Shown here in pieces: positions 36,753 to 45,994 of a stretch of 64,000 nt of DNA; the first letter of the stretch is position 1, and each line of letters starts with the position of its first letter. The notes under the pieces were generated by a model, which saw only the letters and a list, made by a program, of their open reading frames with translations, searched no databases and was not told the origin of the DNA. Made by a program: the position numbers and the translations under genes. This DNA is from Halosimplex rubrum (GTDB lineage: Archaea; Halobacteriota; Halobacteria; Halobacteriales; Haloarculaceae), in assembly GCF_013415885.1 (NCBI RefSeq), contig NZ_CP058910.1, positions 3,720,001 to 3,784,000 of the forward strand, read 5' to 3'.

Positions 36753-36912
36753 ACCGGAACTCGGTGCCGGATCGACTTAACACCAACAAACCGATCCGCC
36801 GAAAACGTCCGAATCAGGCCGTGGACGGGCGAAATCATCCATTAACGATCGGGCTGGACCACTGCGACGGACCGACGGCGTCGCCGGTCGGTCGCGGTCG
36901 CGAACTCCGATC

Positions 36913-36922
36913 AAATTTAAAG
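36913..36922 (+). promoter_or_regulatory. TATA box of pccA
   Basis: AAATTTAAAG lies 24-33 nt before the ATG at 36946. It is among the clearest A/T boxes in the window and supports a leaderless transcript. Confidence 0.6.
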
Positions 36923-36945
36923 GGTGACGCTCGGTACTGTGGGGT

Positions 36946-38790
36946 ATGTTCGACAAGGTCCTCGTCGCGAACCGCGGCGAGATCGCCGTCCGCGTGATGC
37001 GAGCCTGCGAGGAGCTGGGCGTCGGGACGGTCGCCGTCTACAGCGAGGCCGACAAGCACGCCGGCTTCGTCCGCTACGCCGACGAGGCGTACAACGTCGG
37101 CCCCGCTCGCGCCGCCGACTCCTACAACGACGGTGAGGCGGTCATCGAGGCCGCGGAGCGGGCCGACGCCGACGCCATCCACCCCGGCTACGGGTTCATG
37201 GCCGAGAACGCCGACTTCGCCGCCCGCGTCGAGGAGACCGACGGGATCACCTGGATCGGCCCCGCCAGCGACGCGATGGAGCGCCTCGGCGAGAAGACCC
37301 ATGCCCGCCAGGTGATGCGCGATGCAGACGTGCCGATCGTCCCCGGGACCACCGAGTCCGTCGAGGACCCCGAACAGGTGGTCGAGTTCGGCGAGGAACA
37401 CGGGTTCCCGGTCCTGATCAAGGCCGAGGGCGGGGGCGGCGGGATGGGCCAGGAAGTCGTCGAGAGCGCCGAAGACGCCGAGGAGGCCCTCGATACCGCC
37501 CAGCGCGAGGGCGAGGCGTACTTCTCGAACGCCTCGGTCTACCTGGAGCGCTTTCTCGACAGCGCCCGCCACGTCGAGGTGCAGATCATCGCCGACAAAC
37601 ACGGCAACGTCCGCCACGTCGGCGAGCGCGACTGCTCGCTCCAGCGGCGCCAGCAGAAGGTCATCGAGGAGGGGCCGAGCCCCGCGCTGACCGACGAGTT
37701 GCGCGAGGACATCAGGGAGGCCGCCCGCCGGGGCGCCGACGCCGGCGACTACTACAACGCCGGCACCTTCGAGTTCCTCGTCGAGGACGACGGGCGCAAC
37801 GAGGCGGGGCTGCTCGACGCCGACACGGACTTCTACTTCCTCGAAGTCAACACGCGCATCCAGGTCGAGCACACCGTCACGGAGGAGCTGACGGGTATCG
37901 ACCTGGTGAAGTGGCAGATCCGCGTCGCCGCCGGCGAGGAACTGACCTTCGAGCAGGACGACGTGGAGCTCGAGGGGCATGCGATGGAGTTCCGTATCAA
38001 CGCCGAGAACGCCGCGAACGACTTCGCGCCCGCGACGGGCGGCGAGATCGAAGTGTACGACACGCCCGGCGGTATCGGCGTCCGCGTCGACGACGCCCAC
38101 CGCCAGGGCGACGAGCTGGTCACCGACTACGACTCGATGATCGCGAAGCTCGTCACGTGGGGCGAGGACCGCGCGGAGTGCATCGCCCGCGGCAAGCGCG
38201 CCCTGGCCGACTACACCATCGAGGGCTTCCCGACGATCATCCCGTTCCACCGCATGATGCTCACCGACGAGCCGTTCCTCGAGGGGCGCCACACCACGAA
38301 GTACCTCGACGACGACCTCGACCCCGAGCGCATCGAGGCCGCACAGGAGAAGTGGGGGACCGAGTCCGCGGGCACCGACGACGACGAGGAGGTCGTCGAG
38401 CGGGAGTTCACCGTCGAGGTCAACGGCAAGCGCTTCGAGGTCGAACTCGAGGAGCGCGGCGCGCCGGCCATCCCGACCGAGGCGGACGCTGCGACGGGGA
38501 ACGGCGGGCAGGCCCAGCGTCCGCAGCCGGGCGGCGGGAGTTCGGGGGGCGACGACTCCGGCGGCGTCTCCGCCGAGGGCCAGGAAGTCACCGCCGAGAT
38601 GCAGGGCACCATCCTCGAAGTCAACGTCGGCGAGGGCGACGAGGTAGCGGCGGGTGACGTGCTCTGCGTCCTCGAAGCGATGAAGATGGAGAACGACATC
38701 GTCGCCGAGAGCGCCGGGACAGTGACCGCCGTCGCCGTGAGCGAGGGCGACTCGGTCGACATGGGCGACACGATGTTCGTGCTGGACTGA
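36946..38790 (+). CDS. pccA: Acyl-CoA carboxylase biotin carboxylase/biotin carrier subunit (alpha)
   Basis: A 614-residue fused subunit. The N-terminal ~450 residues are a biotin carboxylase: [20 protein letters not shown], the ATP-grasp loop [11 protein letters not shown], and [21 protein letters not shown] Gly/Ser/Asp-rich linker (~515-545) follows. The last ~75 residues are a biotinyl domain with [11 protein letters not shown], whose Lys is biotinylated. It carboxylates biotin with ATP and bicarbonate and works with the PccB-type subunit at 30027; the ligase that attaches biotin is encoded at 41091. In haloarchaea one such subunit may serve both acetyl- and propionyl-CoA carboxylation. 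Confidence 0.94.
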   Translation: MFDKVLVANRGEIAVRVMRACEELGVGTVAVYSEADKHAGFVRYADEAYNVGPARAADSYNDGEAVIEAAERADADAIHPGYGFMAENADFAARVEETDGITWIGPASDAMERLGEKTHARQVMRDADVPIVPGTTESVEDPEQVVEFGEEHGFPVLIKAEGGGGGMGQEVVESAEDAEEALDTAQREGEAYFSNASVYLERFLDSARHVEVQIIADKHGNVRHVGERDCSLQRRQQKVIEEGPSPALTDELREDIREAARRGADAGDYYNAGTFEFLVEDDGRNEAGLLDADTDFYFLEVNTRIQVEHTVTEELTGIDLVKWQIRVAAGEELTFEQDDVELEGHAMEFRINAENAANDFAPATGGEIEVYDTPGGIGVRVDDAHRQGDELVTDYDSMIAKLVTWGEDRAECIARGKRALADYTIEGFPTIIPFHRMMLTDEPFLEGRHTTKYLDDDLDPERIEAAQEKWGTESAGTDDDEEVVEREFTVEVNGKRFEVELEERGAPAIPTEADAATGNGGQAQRPQPGGGSSGGDDSGGVSAEGQEVTAEMQGTILEVNVGEGDEVAAGDVLCVLEAMKMENDIVAESAGTVTAVAVSEGDSVDMGDTMFVLD

Positions 38791-38822
38791 CCGACCTCGG
38801 TGCGGCGCGCGCGGACTGGAAG

Positions 38823-38831
38823 ACTTTTGAC
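38823..38831 (+). promoter_or_regulatory. TATA-like box of the PQQ-repeat gene
   Basis: ACTTTTGAC lies 24-32 nt before the ATG at 38855. Confidence 0.4.
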
Positions 38832-38854
38832 AGTGCGTTTGGACGATCCGGTAG

Positions 38855-40201
38855 ATGGTCCCCGACGGCTCCCTCTCCAGACGCCAGTTGCTCGCGAGCG
38901 GCGGCGTCGCGGGCACGCTGCTGGGCGGCGGCTACCTGGCGCGTCAGTACCTCCGGACGGCAGCGGGCGCGCAGACGGCGGTCGGCGGTGCGAGCGGCTG
39001 GCCGATGGCCGCTCGCGACCCCGGCGGCACGGCCTACGCGCCCGAAGCCGACCCGCCGATCGACGGCGTCAGCGTGCGCTGGCGGCGTGACATCCTCTCG
39101 GGATCCGAAGCGGACGAACGACCCGCGCCCGTCGTCGCCGACGGCGTCGTCTACGCCGTCGGTCCGTTCGGGTCCGAGAACGCGCCCGACAGCCCCGAAC
39201 TGCTCGCCGCGTCGGCGAGCGACGGATCGATGATCGCGCGTGGTCGGCGGTCGACACGGACCGCGCCGGCGGTCGCGCCCGCTCGCGCCTACCGGGAGCC
39301 GACCGTCGCGACGCTGGAGACGCCGACGTTCGACGCCCATCGACTCGTCGGACTCCCGGCTCGCGGCGGTCGGTCGGGTTCGTGGCACGACGACGCGACG
39401 CGGTGGACGGCGTCGACCGACGCGGACGCGGACAGCTACAGCAGGGTCCACTTCGGCGGGAGCACGACCCCACCGCCCGTCGTGGCCGGGGACACGCTCC
39501 TGACGTACTTCCGCGGCACGCTCGCGGCGGTCGACGGGAGCAGCGGCGCGGTTCGGTGGACCAGCGACGAGGGGCACCCCGCCGTGCGTCCGGCGGTCCG
39601 TGACGGCACCGTCTACGTCGTCGGCCCCGAGGGCGGCGTTCGAGGCTACGACCTCGCGACCGGCGACCACACCACCGTCCGGCGGACGGTTCCCGCTTCA
39701 CCGATGTACCTGACCGCGACGGCCGAGCGGCTGTTCGTCAGCGGCCAGGGCTGGATTCGGGCGCTCGACACCGACGGCGAGATAGACTGGGGCGCGACCT
39801 TCGAGGGCGAGGACGTGCCGGCCGGACCGCTCGCCGTCGGTGACGGGACGGTCTACGCTCGACGCCCGGCGGGTCGGGGCACCGAGTCGGAAGAAGGGAC
39901 GGACACCGACGAATCGACCGACCCGACGGCGCGGCTCTGCGCGCTCGACGCCGCCGACGGCTCGGTCCGGTGGGTCGCCGACGGCGTCGCGGTCGAGACC
40001 GCTCCCTTCCTGCCGGCCGTCGCCGACGGGCTGGTCGCGGTGCCGACCGCCGACGGTGCGCTCGCGGGTGTCGACACCGCCGACGGGTCGGCCCGCTGGC
40101 GGTTCGCCCCCGGCGGGGAGCCGTGTTCGCCCGCCGCGGTCGTCGACGACGCCGTCTACGTCGTCGGGAACGCACGCCTCTACGCGCTGGAGGAACCATG
40201 A
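38855..40201 (+). CDS. Tat-exported PQQ-like beta-propeller protein
   Basis: The 448-residue protein has a twin-arginine signal (SLSRRQLLASGGVAGTLLGG, residues ~6-25), so it is folded before export. The rest is a beta-propeller with repeated VADGVVYAV, VRDGTVYVVG, VGDGTVYARR and VDDAVYVVG blades and W-type repeats (SGAVRWTSD, DGSVRWVAD, DGSARWRF), as in BamB/PQQ dehydrogenase-like proteins. No PQQ site can be claimed. An acidic Ser/Thr stretch near 345-360 interrupts one blade. Its stop overlaps the next start (ATGA). Confidence 0.87.
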   Translation: MVPDGSLSRRQLLASGGVAGTLLGGGYLARQYLRTAAGAQTAVGGASGWPMAARDPGGTAYAPEADPPIDGVSVRWRRDILSGSEADERPAPVVADGVVYAVGPFGSENAPDSPELLAASASDGSMIARGRRSTRTAPAVAPARAYREPTVATLETPTFDAHRLVGLPARGGRSGSWHDDATRWTASTDADADSYSRVHFGGSTTPPPVVAGDTLLTYFRGTLAAVDGSSGAVRWTSDEGHPAVRPAVRDGTVYVVGPEGGVRGYDLATGDHTTVRRTVPASPMYLTATAERLFVSGQGWIRALDTDGEIDWGATFEGEDVPAGPLAVGDGTVYARRPAGRGTESEEGTDTDESTDPTARLCALDAADGSVRWVADGVAVETAPFLPAVADGLVAVPTADGALAGVDTADGSARWRFAPGGEPCSPAAVVDDAVYVVGNARLYALEEP

Positions 40202-41019
40202 GCGGCGGAGACGAGACCAAGCCCGGCGAGACCGACGGCGGCTATCCGACCGCCGCCGACGTCCGGCGCACCGACCGGGCGCCGCTCACGGGAACCGGTC
40301 TGTTCCGGGACGGGCTCGCCCTCCTCCGGCGAAATCCGAGCGTCGTGCTCGCGGTGCTCCTGGCGGGGCTGGCCGTCGCCGTCGTCGACTGGGTCCGGCT
40401 GGCCGACCCCGTCCCGGTTACGGCCTTCGAGGGCCTCAGCGCCGGTCGCCTGTCGGTCCACTACGGCGTGATGGTGAGCGTCCCGGCTGGCGTCTCGTCG
40501 CCACTGTCGGCGCTGGCCGGGCTCGAGCCGGGGTGGCTGGTCTGGATCGCGGCGCTGGAGCTGTTCCGGGTCGCGGCGCTCGCGGCGGCCGGCCTCTACG
40601 CGTTCGCGACGCTGCTCGACACCGAGGTGACGCCTGCGGCGGCGGCCCGATACGGGCTCGTCTTCGGGGCGTTCGCGCTCCTCCGGGCGTTCGCGCCCGT
40701 GGCTGACGTGCCGGTGCTCGTCGGGCTCCCGTTCGTCGCGCTGTACCTCTACGTCGTCGCCCATCTGGTCGCGCTCCCGGCGCTGCTCGTCGAGGGGAGG
40801 GCGATCCCGGATGCCATCGGCCGAGCCTGGCGGCTGGCGACCGGCCACGGCTGGGCGCTGGCGGCCGTCGTGGTCGTCGTCGGCCTCGCGACCTTTCTGT
40901 CGGCGAGCGCGCCCATCGGCGGACCGGTACTCGCGGGCGCTGTCGCGGCGGTGCAGGTCGGGGCCGTCGCCGCGTTCGTCCGGCGTGTGCGGCGAGCCGA
41001 CCGGTCGTCCGCGCCGTGA
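40198..41019 (+). CDS. Multi-spanning membrane protein coupled to the propeller gene
   Basis: A 273-residue protein with a ~35-residue acidic N-terminus and about six helices. The segment RDGLALLRRNPSVVLAVLLAG and the later PALLVEGRAIPDAIGRAWRL look like the glycerophosphoryl-diester-phosphodiesterase-membrane/DUF7847-like group of multi-TM proteins, where an amphipathic A-x-x-R-x-W-R-L helix precedes a membrane helix. I would not assign a function. It is translationally coupled to the exported propeller, so it may be its membrane anchor or partner. Confidence 0.75.
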   Translation: MSGGDETKPGETDGGYPTAADVRRTDRAPLTGTGLFRDGLALLRRNPSVVLAVLLAGLAVAVVDWVRLADPVPVTAFEGLSAGRLSVHYGVMVSVPAGVSSPLSALAGLEPGWLVWIAALELFRVAALAAAGLYAFATLLDTEVTPAAAARYGLVFGAFALLRAFAPVADVPVLVGLPFVALYLYVVAHLVALPALLVEGRAIPDAIGRAWRLATGHGWALAAVVVVVGLATFLSASAPIGGPVLAGAVAAVQVGAVAAFVRRVRRADRSSAP

Positions 41020-41090
41020 CGGCCGGGACGGTCCATTCGGTCGCGCTGCGCTCCGGACCACTTACGGTCGCCGGGGACCGACCCGTTCGC

Positions 41091-42101
41091 ATGCAGGAGA
41101 CGCGCGAGCGGGTCCTCGACGCGCTGAGCGAGGGGCCGGTCACCGGGCCGGAACTGGCCGAGCGGCTGGACGTGTCGCGGGCGGCCGTCTGGAAGCACGT
41201 CGAGGCGCTGCGCGAGGCGGGGTTCGGTATCGCCAGCGAGGACGAGGGGTACGCGCTCGCCGAGGTCCCGGAGTTCGGCGGTGTCGCCGTCGAGTACGGG
41301 CTGGAGGCACCCTTCGACGTGGAGTACCACGAGTCGATCCCGAGTACGAACGCCCGCGCTCGCGACCTCGCGGACGAGGGGAAGTCGGACGTGGCCGTCC
41401 TCGCCGACGAACAGACCGGCGGCCGGGGGCGACTCGACCGCGAGTGGTCCTCGCCGAGCGGCGGGGTCTGGCTGAGCCTGCTCGTCCGCCCGGACGTGCC
41501 GCCCGCCCACGCGCCGGCGTTCACGCTCGCGGCCGCCGTCGCGGTCACGCGGGCCGCTCGCGAGGCCGGCGTCGACGCGCGGATCAAGTGGCCCAACGAC
41601 GTTGTCGTGAGCGAAGCGAACGACAGCCCGTCAGAGCGGAGCTCTGACGACGTTGTGGTGAGCGGGGAGGACTCGGCGGGGCTCGCGGTCGAACGGAAGC
41701 TGGCGGGGATCCTCACGGAGATGGAGGGCGAGGCGGATCGGGTCTCGTGGGTCGTCGTCGGGATGGGTATCAACGCCAACGTCGACCCGGCGGATCTGCC
41801 GAGCGAGGCGCGGCCAGCGACGCTTTCGGCCGAGGCGGGCGCCGTCGACCGCCGGCTGTTCACCCAGCGAGTCCTCGAGGAGTTCGACGAGTTGCGGGGC
41901 GAGCCGCGAGCGGTGATCCCCGCCTGGCGCGAGCACGCGACGACGCTGGGCACACGGGTGCGGGTCGACACGCCCGGTGGCGAGGTCGTGGGCGACGCCG
42001 TCGACGTCGAGTTCCCGGGGACGCTCGTCGTCGATACGGGCGACGAGCGGGTACAGGTCACAGCGGGGGACTGCGAGCACCTGCGCCCGATCGTCGACTG
42101 A
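41091..42101 (+). CDS. birA: Biotin--protein ligase with N-terminal helix-turn-helix (BirA)
   Basis: This 336-residue protein has an N-terminal winged helix (residues ~1-60, LAERLDVSRAAVWKHVEALR). The catalytic domain carries SIPSTNARARDLA, the biotinyl-AMP loop EQTGGRGRLDREWSSPSGGV and KWPNDVVV, followed by KLAGILTEMEG and a small C-terminal SH3-like domain. It would biotinylate the BCCP domain of the carboxylase and may repress biotin genes. About 27 extra residues (SEANDSPSERSS...) lie between KWPND and KLAGIL, formed partly by an in-frame duplication. The ATG at 41091 leaves the HTH intact; it follows the upstream membrane-protein gene by ~70 nt. Confidence 0.9.
   Translation: MQETRERVLDALSEGPVTGPELAERLDVSRAAVWKHVEALREAGFGIASEDEGYALAEVPEFGGVAVEYGLEAPFDVEYHESIPSTNARARDLADEGKSDVAVLADEQTGGRGRLDREWSSPSGGVWLSLLVRPDVPPAHAPAFTLAAAVAVTRAAREAGVDARIKWPNDVVVSEANDSPSERSSDDVVVSGEDSAGLAVERKLAGILTEMEGEADRVSWVVVGMGINANVDPADLPSEARPATLSAEAGAVDRRLFTQRVLEEFDELRGEPRAVIPAWREHATTLGTRVRVDTPGGEVVGDAVDVEFPGTLVVDTGDERVQVTAGDCEHLRPIVD
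41596..41664. repeat. 18-bp direct repeats and palindrome inside birA
   Basis: ACGACGTTGTCGTGAGCG (41596-41613) returns as ACGACGTTGTGGTGAGCG (41647-41664), 17 of 18 identical and exactly 51 nt apart. Between them, GTCAGAGC-GGA-GCTCTGAC (41630-41648) is a perfect inverted repeat. The net effect is an in-frame insertion of 17 codons. Confidence 0.8.
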
Positions 42102-42146
42102 GCGCCGGCGCGGCCCGGGCGGACGGCCGAGCGGCCGGCGACCGCG

Positions 42147-42644
42147 TCAGGAACTCTCGACGCCGGCCGCGGGGTCGGCGTCGGCCTCGACGACCTCGTC
42201 GGAATCGACGGCGCCCTCGCTGACCGGAACGGTGACGACGGGCACCGCCGACTTCCGGACGACGCGCTCGGCGACGCTCCCCAGCAGCAGTCGGTCGATC
42301 CCACCGCGGCCGTGGGTGCCCATCACCACCACGTCGACCGGCTGCTCGCGCGTGTACCGGACAATCTCCGTACTGGGCGTCCCCTCGACCGTCGCGGCCT
42401 CGACGTGTACGTCGTCGGGCGCCAGCCGCTCGACCCCTTCCAGCGCCGTCTCCCCTTCCGACTCCAGCACCTGTCGGACCCCGTCCCAGGACGTCTCCAT
42501 CGGTAACCCCGTAAAACTCGTCGCGTCGACGACGTACAGCGCTCGTACCGTCGCGTCGTGGACCCGCGCTAACTCCCCCGCGTGCTCGACGACCCGCTCG
42601 ATGCCCGCCGAACCGTCCGTCGGGAGCAGGATCGTGTCGTACAT
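42147..42644 (-). CDS. Universal stress protein (UspA family)
   Basis: A 165-residue USP domain. It starts MYDTILLPTDGSAGIERVVE with the typical first strand and DGS loop. The ATP-binding type motif MGTHGRGGIDRLLLGSVAER (G-2x-G-9x-G-S) lies near residues 112-131, and the last strand PVVTVPV is followed by an acidic tail. It probably binds ATP and is a stress-linked regulator. The ATG at 42644 is preferred to one eight codons upstream because a TATA-like GGTTATACA lies ~28-36 nt before it. Confidence 0.92.
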   Translation of the reverse strand: MYDTILLPTDGSAGIERVVEHAGELARVHDATVRALYVVDATSFTGLPMETSWDGVRQVLESEGETALEGVERLAPDDVHVEAATVEGTPSTEIVRYTREQPVDVVVMGTHGRGGIDRLLLGSVAERVVRKSAVPVVTVPVSEGAVDSDEVVEADADPAAGVESS

Positions 42645-42795
42645 ATCCGTGGTTGTCAATACCACCCACGCCTGTATAACCCTTCGGCATGGCTGACGGA
42701 CGGCTCGGATCGACCGCCCGGATCCGTCGGTGCGTTGTCGATACTGATACTCGGGGAGACACGTTTTCCATGCAGGATGTCCTCGACTCGACGCG

Positions 42796-43179
42796 ATGGC
42801 ACCGAGCTATCCGCAACTACCGATCGACGCGGACGACCGTGAGTCCTATATCGTTTGGGACCTTCGGGCGTGGGACGGCGACATCGAGACGATGAAACGC
42901 ATAAACGAGCGGTGGGTTGAGGCGCACGAGCCCGCCGAGAAGGTGGGCACGATCAGCATCTTCCCCGAGGACGTCGTCGTCCACGGGGAGATACAGGAGT
43001 TCATCTCCGAGGGATGGAACGAAGCCTGCGAGGCCACCGACCTCCGGTATCTCGCGATCGTCGCCGAAGGCCTGCAGGCGATGGCGGTCGAGAACCAGAT
43101 CGACGCGCCCGCGGTCGAGCTCTCGGCGTTCGACGACGAGGGAGAGGCCGTCGACTGGATGGACGAACGGGCGACCTGA
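42796..43179 (+). CDS. Unrecognised small soluble protein, possibly SpoIIAA/STAS-like
   Basis: A 127-residue acidic protein of alternating helices and strands (YIVWDLRAWDGDIETMKRIN, DLRYLAIVAEGLQAMAVENQ) ending ELSAFDDEGEAVDWMDERAT. The last element resembles the end of SpoIIAA-like (DUF3478-type) proteins, where an FDDxxEAxxWL helix closes the fold. This is a weak resemblance. It lies downstream of, and divergent from, the Usp gene, and overlaps nothing. Confidence 0.75.
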   Translation: MAPSYPQLPIDADDRESYIVWDLRAWDGDIETMKRINERWVEAHEPAEKVGTISIFPEDVVVHGEIQEFISEGWNEACEATDLRYLAIVAEGLQAMAVENQIDAPAVELSAFDDEGEAVDWMDERAT

Positions 43180-43193
43180 ACACGGGTCGTCGC

Positions 43194-44225
43194 TCACCCG
43201 CCGGCGAGGTACACGTCGGCCACGTCCGCGACGCCGGCCCGGCGGACGACCGCGCGGACGGCGTCCTGCGCGCCGGCGAGGTTGTCGGAGTCGCCGTCGA
43301 GGACGAGCAGTTTGGCGTCGCGACCGGGCTCGACCAGCCCGCAGTTCCGGTCGGCGATCTCGGCGCCGTTGACCGTCGCCATCCGCAACACGTCGCGGGC
43401 GCTCACGTCGGCGAGCTTCGCGGCGAACTCCATCTCGCGGAACATCGACGGGCTGTTGAGGAAGACGTTGTCCGTGCCGAGCGCGACGGTCGTCCGCTCC
43501 AGCAGCTCGGCGATCGGGGGAAAGCCCACGTCGGTGACGAGATTGGAACGCGGGCAGACGGCGACCGGGATCTCGCTGTCGGCGACGCGGTCCAGATGCA
43601 GTTCCTCGGCGTGGACCATGTGGACGAGGAAGTCGGGACCGAGGTCGAGCGCGGGGTTGATGTCCGAGGCGTCGACCTCGCCGGCGTGGATGCCGAAGGG
43701 CTTGCCGGCGCGGGCGGTGGCGTTGCGCTCCCGCGAGAAGTCGGCGTCGTTGGCGCCGCTGGCGCCGAACCCGTCGGCCGCCTCCATCGCCTCGACCGTC
43801 TCGCGACCCATGACCATCGGGTCGATGGGCAGGCCGTGGGCGGCCCGCTCGAAGGCCTCGACGCCGTCGACGCCGCCCTCGCGGAACTCGATGCAGGCCG
43901 CCGTCCCGGAATCGACCATGAACCGCAGCGAGCGGCGCATCGCCTCGACCTTCTCCTCGGTGCTGGCCGCCCGCAGGAGGCGGTGTTTCAGGCCGTCCGG
44001 CGGCGCGACCAGCTCTTCGAGCGAGAGCCCGCCGCCGGCCTCCTTGGCGATGGAGTCGCCGATGTGGGTGTGGGCGTTGACGAACGCGGGGAGGACGATG
44101 TCGTCGCTGTGGGTGGCCGCCTCCTCGACGGCCGTGATCGTGCCGTCCTCGACGACGACGCGACCCTCGACGGGCTCGAACTCGCGCCCGCGGAGGATCC
44201 GCCCCTCGAACGTGGTGGAACTCAT
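43194..44225 (-). CDS. Amidohydrolase family protein
   Basis: A 343-residue TIM-barrel metal hydrolase. PAFVNAHTHIGDS gives the HxH ligands, FGIHAGEVD and HMVHAEELHLD the two later His, and ALGTDNVFLNSPSMF the catalytic Asp. The N-terminal beta-domain (RVVVEDGTITAVEE) and the end (NGAEIADRNCGLVEPGRDAKLLVLD) are as in cytosine deaminase/chlorohydrolase-type enzymes, so deamination of a nucleobase-like compound is likely. The exact substrate is unknown. A GCTTTAACT element ~25-33 nt upstream supports the ATG at 44225. Confidence 0.9.
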   Translation of the reverse strand: MSSTTFEGRILRGREFEPVEGRVVVEDGTITAVEEAATHSDDIVLPAFVNAHTHIGDSIAKEAGGGLSLEELVAPPDGLKHRLLRAASTEEKVEAMRRSLRFMVDSGTAACIEFREGGVDGVEAFERAAHGLPIDPMVMGRETVEAMEAADGFGASGANDADFSRERNATARAGKPFGIHAGEVDASDINPALDLGPDFLVHMVHAEELHLDRVADSEIPVAVCPRSNLVTDVGFPPIAELLERTTVALGTDNVFLNSPSMFREMEFAAKLADVSARDVLRMATVNGAEIADRNCGLVEPGRDAKLLVLDGDSDNLAGAQDAVRAVVRRAGVADVADVYLAGG

Positions 44226-44286
44226 TGTTGGGACTCTCCCGAGGCGTCAGTTAAAGCCGTCGGGGTGGATCCGCGGGCGAATCCGG

Positions 44287-45510
44287 TCAGTTGAACTCGT
44301 CGAGGGTCGCGTGGACCCCGGGTCGTACGTCCCGGACCCTGGTGTCGTCGAGATCGAGCCCGAGCGTCCGGACGGCGGCGTTGCCGACCCGTTCGGCGCT
44401 CTCGGCGGGCGCGTAGACGCCCAGCCGCCACTGGTCGCGCTGGGCGGCGCGCAAGGCGTTGACCAGCGTCGACTGCTCGCTCAGCCGGCGCACCTCGCCG
44501 TTGACCAGCACTCGGCTGGACGATTCCTTCATCGACGGACGGCCGGGCACGTCGAGGATCACGGCGTCGGGGTCGACGTTGGCCGCCTCGGCGACCGCCC
44601 GCTCGTGGTCGTGGATCGCCGCCTGGTCGGCGTCGATCAGCGCCTCGGGGACGGCCTCCATCTCCGCCCAGACGCCGCGCTTGTACAGGTCACGGCGGTC
44701 GAGCCGGTGGGCGAGGGCGGCGGTCGCCTCGCAGTCCCGGAGGGCCACGCGCAGCCCGCAGTCGTCCATCCGCCGGAGTTCCGCGGCGTCGACGTCCTTG
44801 CGGACGAGCAGTCGCTGGGTCGCCCGCCGGAGCATCGCCTTGGCGATGCGGGCGACGTGGTGGCTGTAGACGGTCGGGTTCATCAGCGCCCGAGCGAGCA
44901 GGAGGCTCTCGGCGGTCTGGACGTTGCCCTCGTCTAAGACGAGGTCGCCGTCGACGAACCGCAGCGCGCGCACCAGCCGCTCGGCGTCGATGGTGCCGTA
45001 GGGGACGCCCGTGTGGTGGGCGTCCCGGACGAGGTAGTCCATCCGGTCCACGTCGAGTTCGCCCGAGACGATCTGGCCGAGCTCGCCGTCGCCGGCGACG
45101 AGGTCGGCCACGGCCCCCGGATCGAGGTCGTGGTCCGCGAGGGCTCGGGCGACGGGACCGCTGTCGATCAGGTCGTGGACGTCGTCGTGGTACTTGCCGG
45201 TCCGGCGGTGGACGATGTCCTCGACGTTGTGGCTGTAGGGGGCGTGACCCACGTCGTGGAGCATCGCCGCCGCTCGCACTCGTTCGGCCTGACGCCCCTC
45301 GATACCCAGGTGGGCGAGCGCCTCGTTGGCGAGGTGGTAGACACCCAGCGAGTGCTCGAAGCGGGTGTGGTTGGCGGAGGGGTAGACGAAGGTGACCGTC
45401 CCGAGTTGCTTGATCCGCCGGAGTCGCTGGACGGGCGGCGTGTCGAGCAGCGCCGCCGCGACGCCCTCGACCGCGATGTGGTCGTGGACGCTGTCCTTGA
45501 TCGTCGTCAT
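44287..45510 (-). CDS. HD-domain phosphohydrolase (SAMHD1/dGTPase-like)
   Basis: From ATG 45510 the protein has 407 residues and begins TTIKDSVHDHIAVEGVAAAL, the usual start of archaeal HD hydrolases of the SAMHD1/YdhJ-like group. The metal site is HTRFEHSLGVYHLA (first His), AMLHDVGHAPYSH (His-Asp pair) and SGELDVDRMDYLVRDAHHTG (last Asp). It may hydrolyse dNTPs or other nucleotides. An in-frame ATG at 45531 exists, but the TATA-like CCTTATGTT at ~45535-45543 fits the start at 45510. Confidence 0.9.
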   Translation of the reverse strand: MTTIKDSVHDHIAVEGVAAALLDTPPVQRLRRIKQLGTVTFVYPSANHTRFEHSLGVYHLANEALAHLGIEGRQAERVRAAAMLHDVGHAPYSHNVEDIVHRRTGKYHDDVHDLIDSGPVARALADHDLDPGAVADLVAGDGELGQIVSGELDVDRMDYLVRDAHHTGVPYGTIDAERLVRALRFVDGDLVLDEGNVQTAESLLLARALMNPTVYSHHVARIAKAMLRRATQRLLVRKDVDAAELRRMDDCGLRVALRDCEATAALAHRLDRRDLYKRGVWAEMEAVPEALIDADQAAIHDHERAVAEAANVDPDAVILDVPGRPSMKESSSRVLVNGEVRRLSEQSTLVNALRAAQRDQWRLGVYAPAESAERVGNAAVRTLGLDLDDTRVRDVRPGVHATLDEFN

Positions 45511-45619
45511 CACCCGGTACTTGTGCGCCATCGAACATAAGGGTCCGCCCCGCCGGCGGGTGACGCTCTGTCGGCCGGTGGTACCCGGCACGTCGCGAAC
45601 CGAGCGCACCGTCGGCGAC

Positions 45620-45808
45620 TCAGCGTTCGATCAGAGCGTCCGAGAGCAGTTCGAACACGATCAACAGCGGCAGCAGGTACATTAGCAGGATCGCGACGAT
45701 TCCGATGGCATCCAGTACCGGATTGTCGGCCGTTCCGGAGGCGGTCTGGAGGAAGGTCATCACGACGAACCAGAGGGTGAGCATCTGGACCAACTCAGAT
45801 CTGTCCAT
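45620..45808 (-). CDS. Small membrane protein, two helices
   Basis: A 62-residue protein with two hydrophobic helices (LVQMLTLWFVVMTFLQTA, residues ~5-22, and GIVAILLMYLLPLLIVFELL, ~36-55) and a short polar loop between. I recognise no family. It lies between the HD hydrolase and phosphatase genes on the same strand but with gaps of more than 100 nt, so it is probably expressed alone. Confidence 0.65.
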   Translation of the reverse strand: MDRSELVQMLTLWFVVMTFLQTASGTADNPVLDAIGIVAILLMYLLPLLIVFELLSDALIER

Positions 45809-45994
45809 CGTCGTCGCGGGGTTGACAGAGTAGAAACAAGTGACTACTGATCGGTGGACGGTCGCGGTGAAGCCGCCGGTTACTTTCCATTGTGCCGTCC
45901 GTTCGACGCCCGTCGACGCGCGAACGAGGCGCTACTCGCCGCGCGCTGGCGCGGTCCTCGTCGCGGCGGGCAGGCCGTCTCGGCGGTCGACCGC

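Noticed and set aside
45840-45994. Plus-strand frames starting at 45840 and 45854 between the small membrane protein and the phosphatase
   Set aside because: Arg/Ser-rich readings without motif that run antisense into the phosphatase gene; the 186-nt gap itself shows nothing further.
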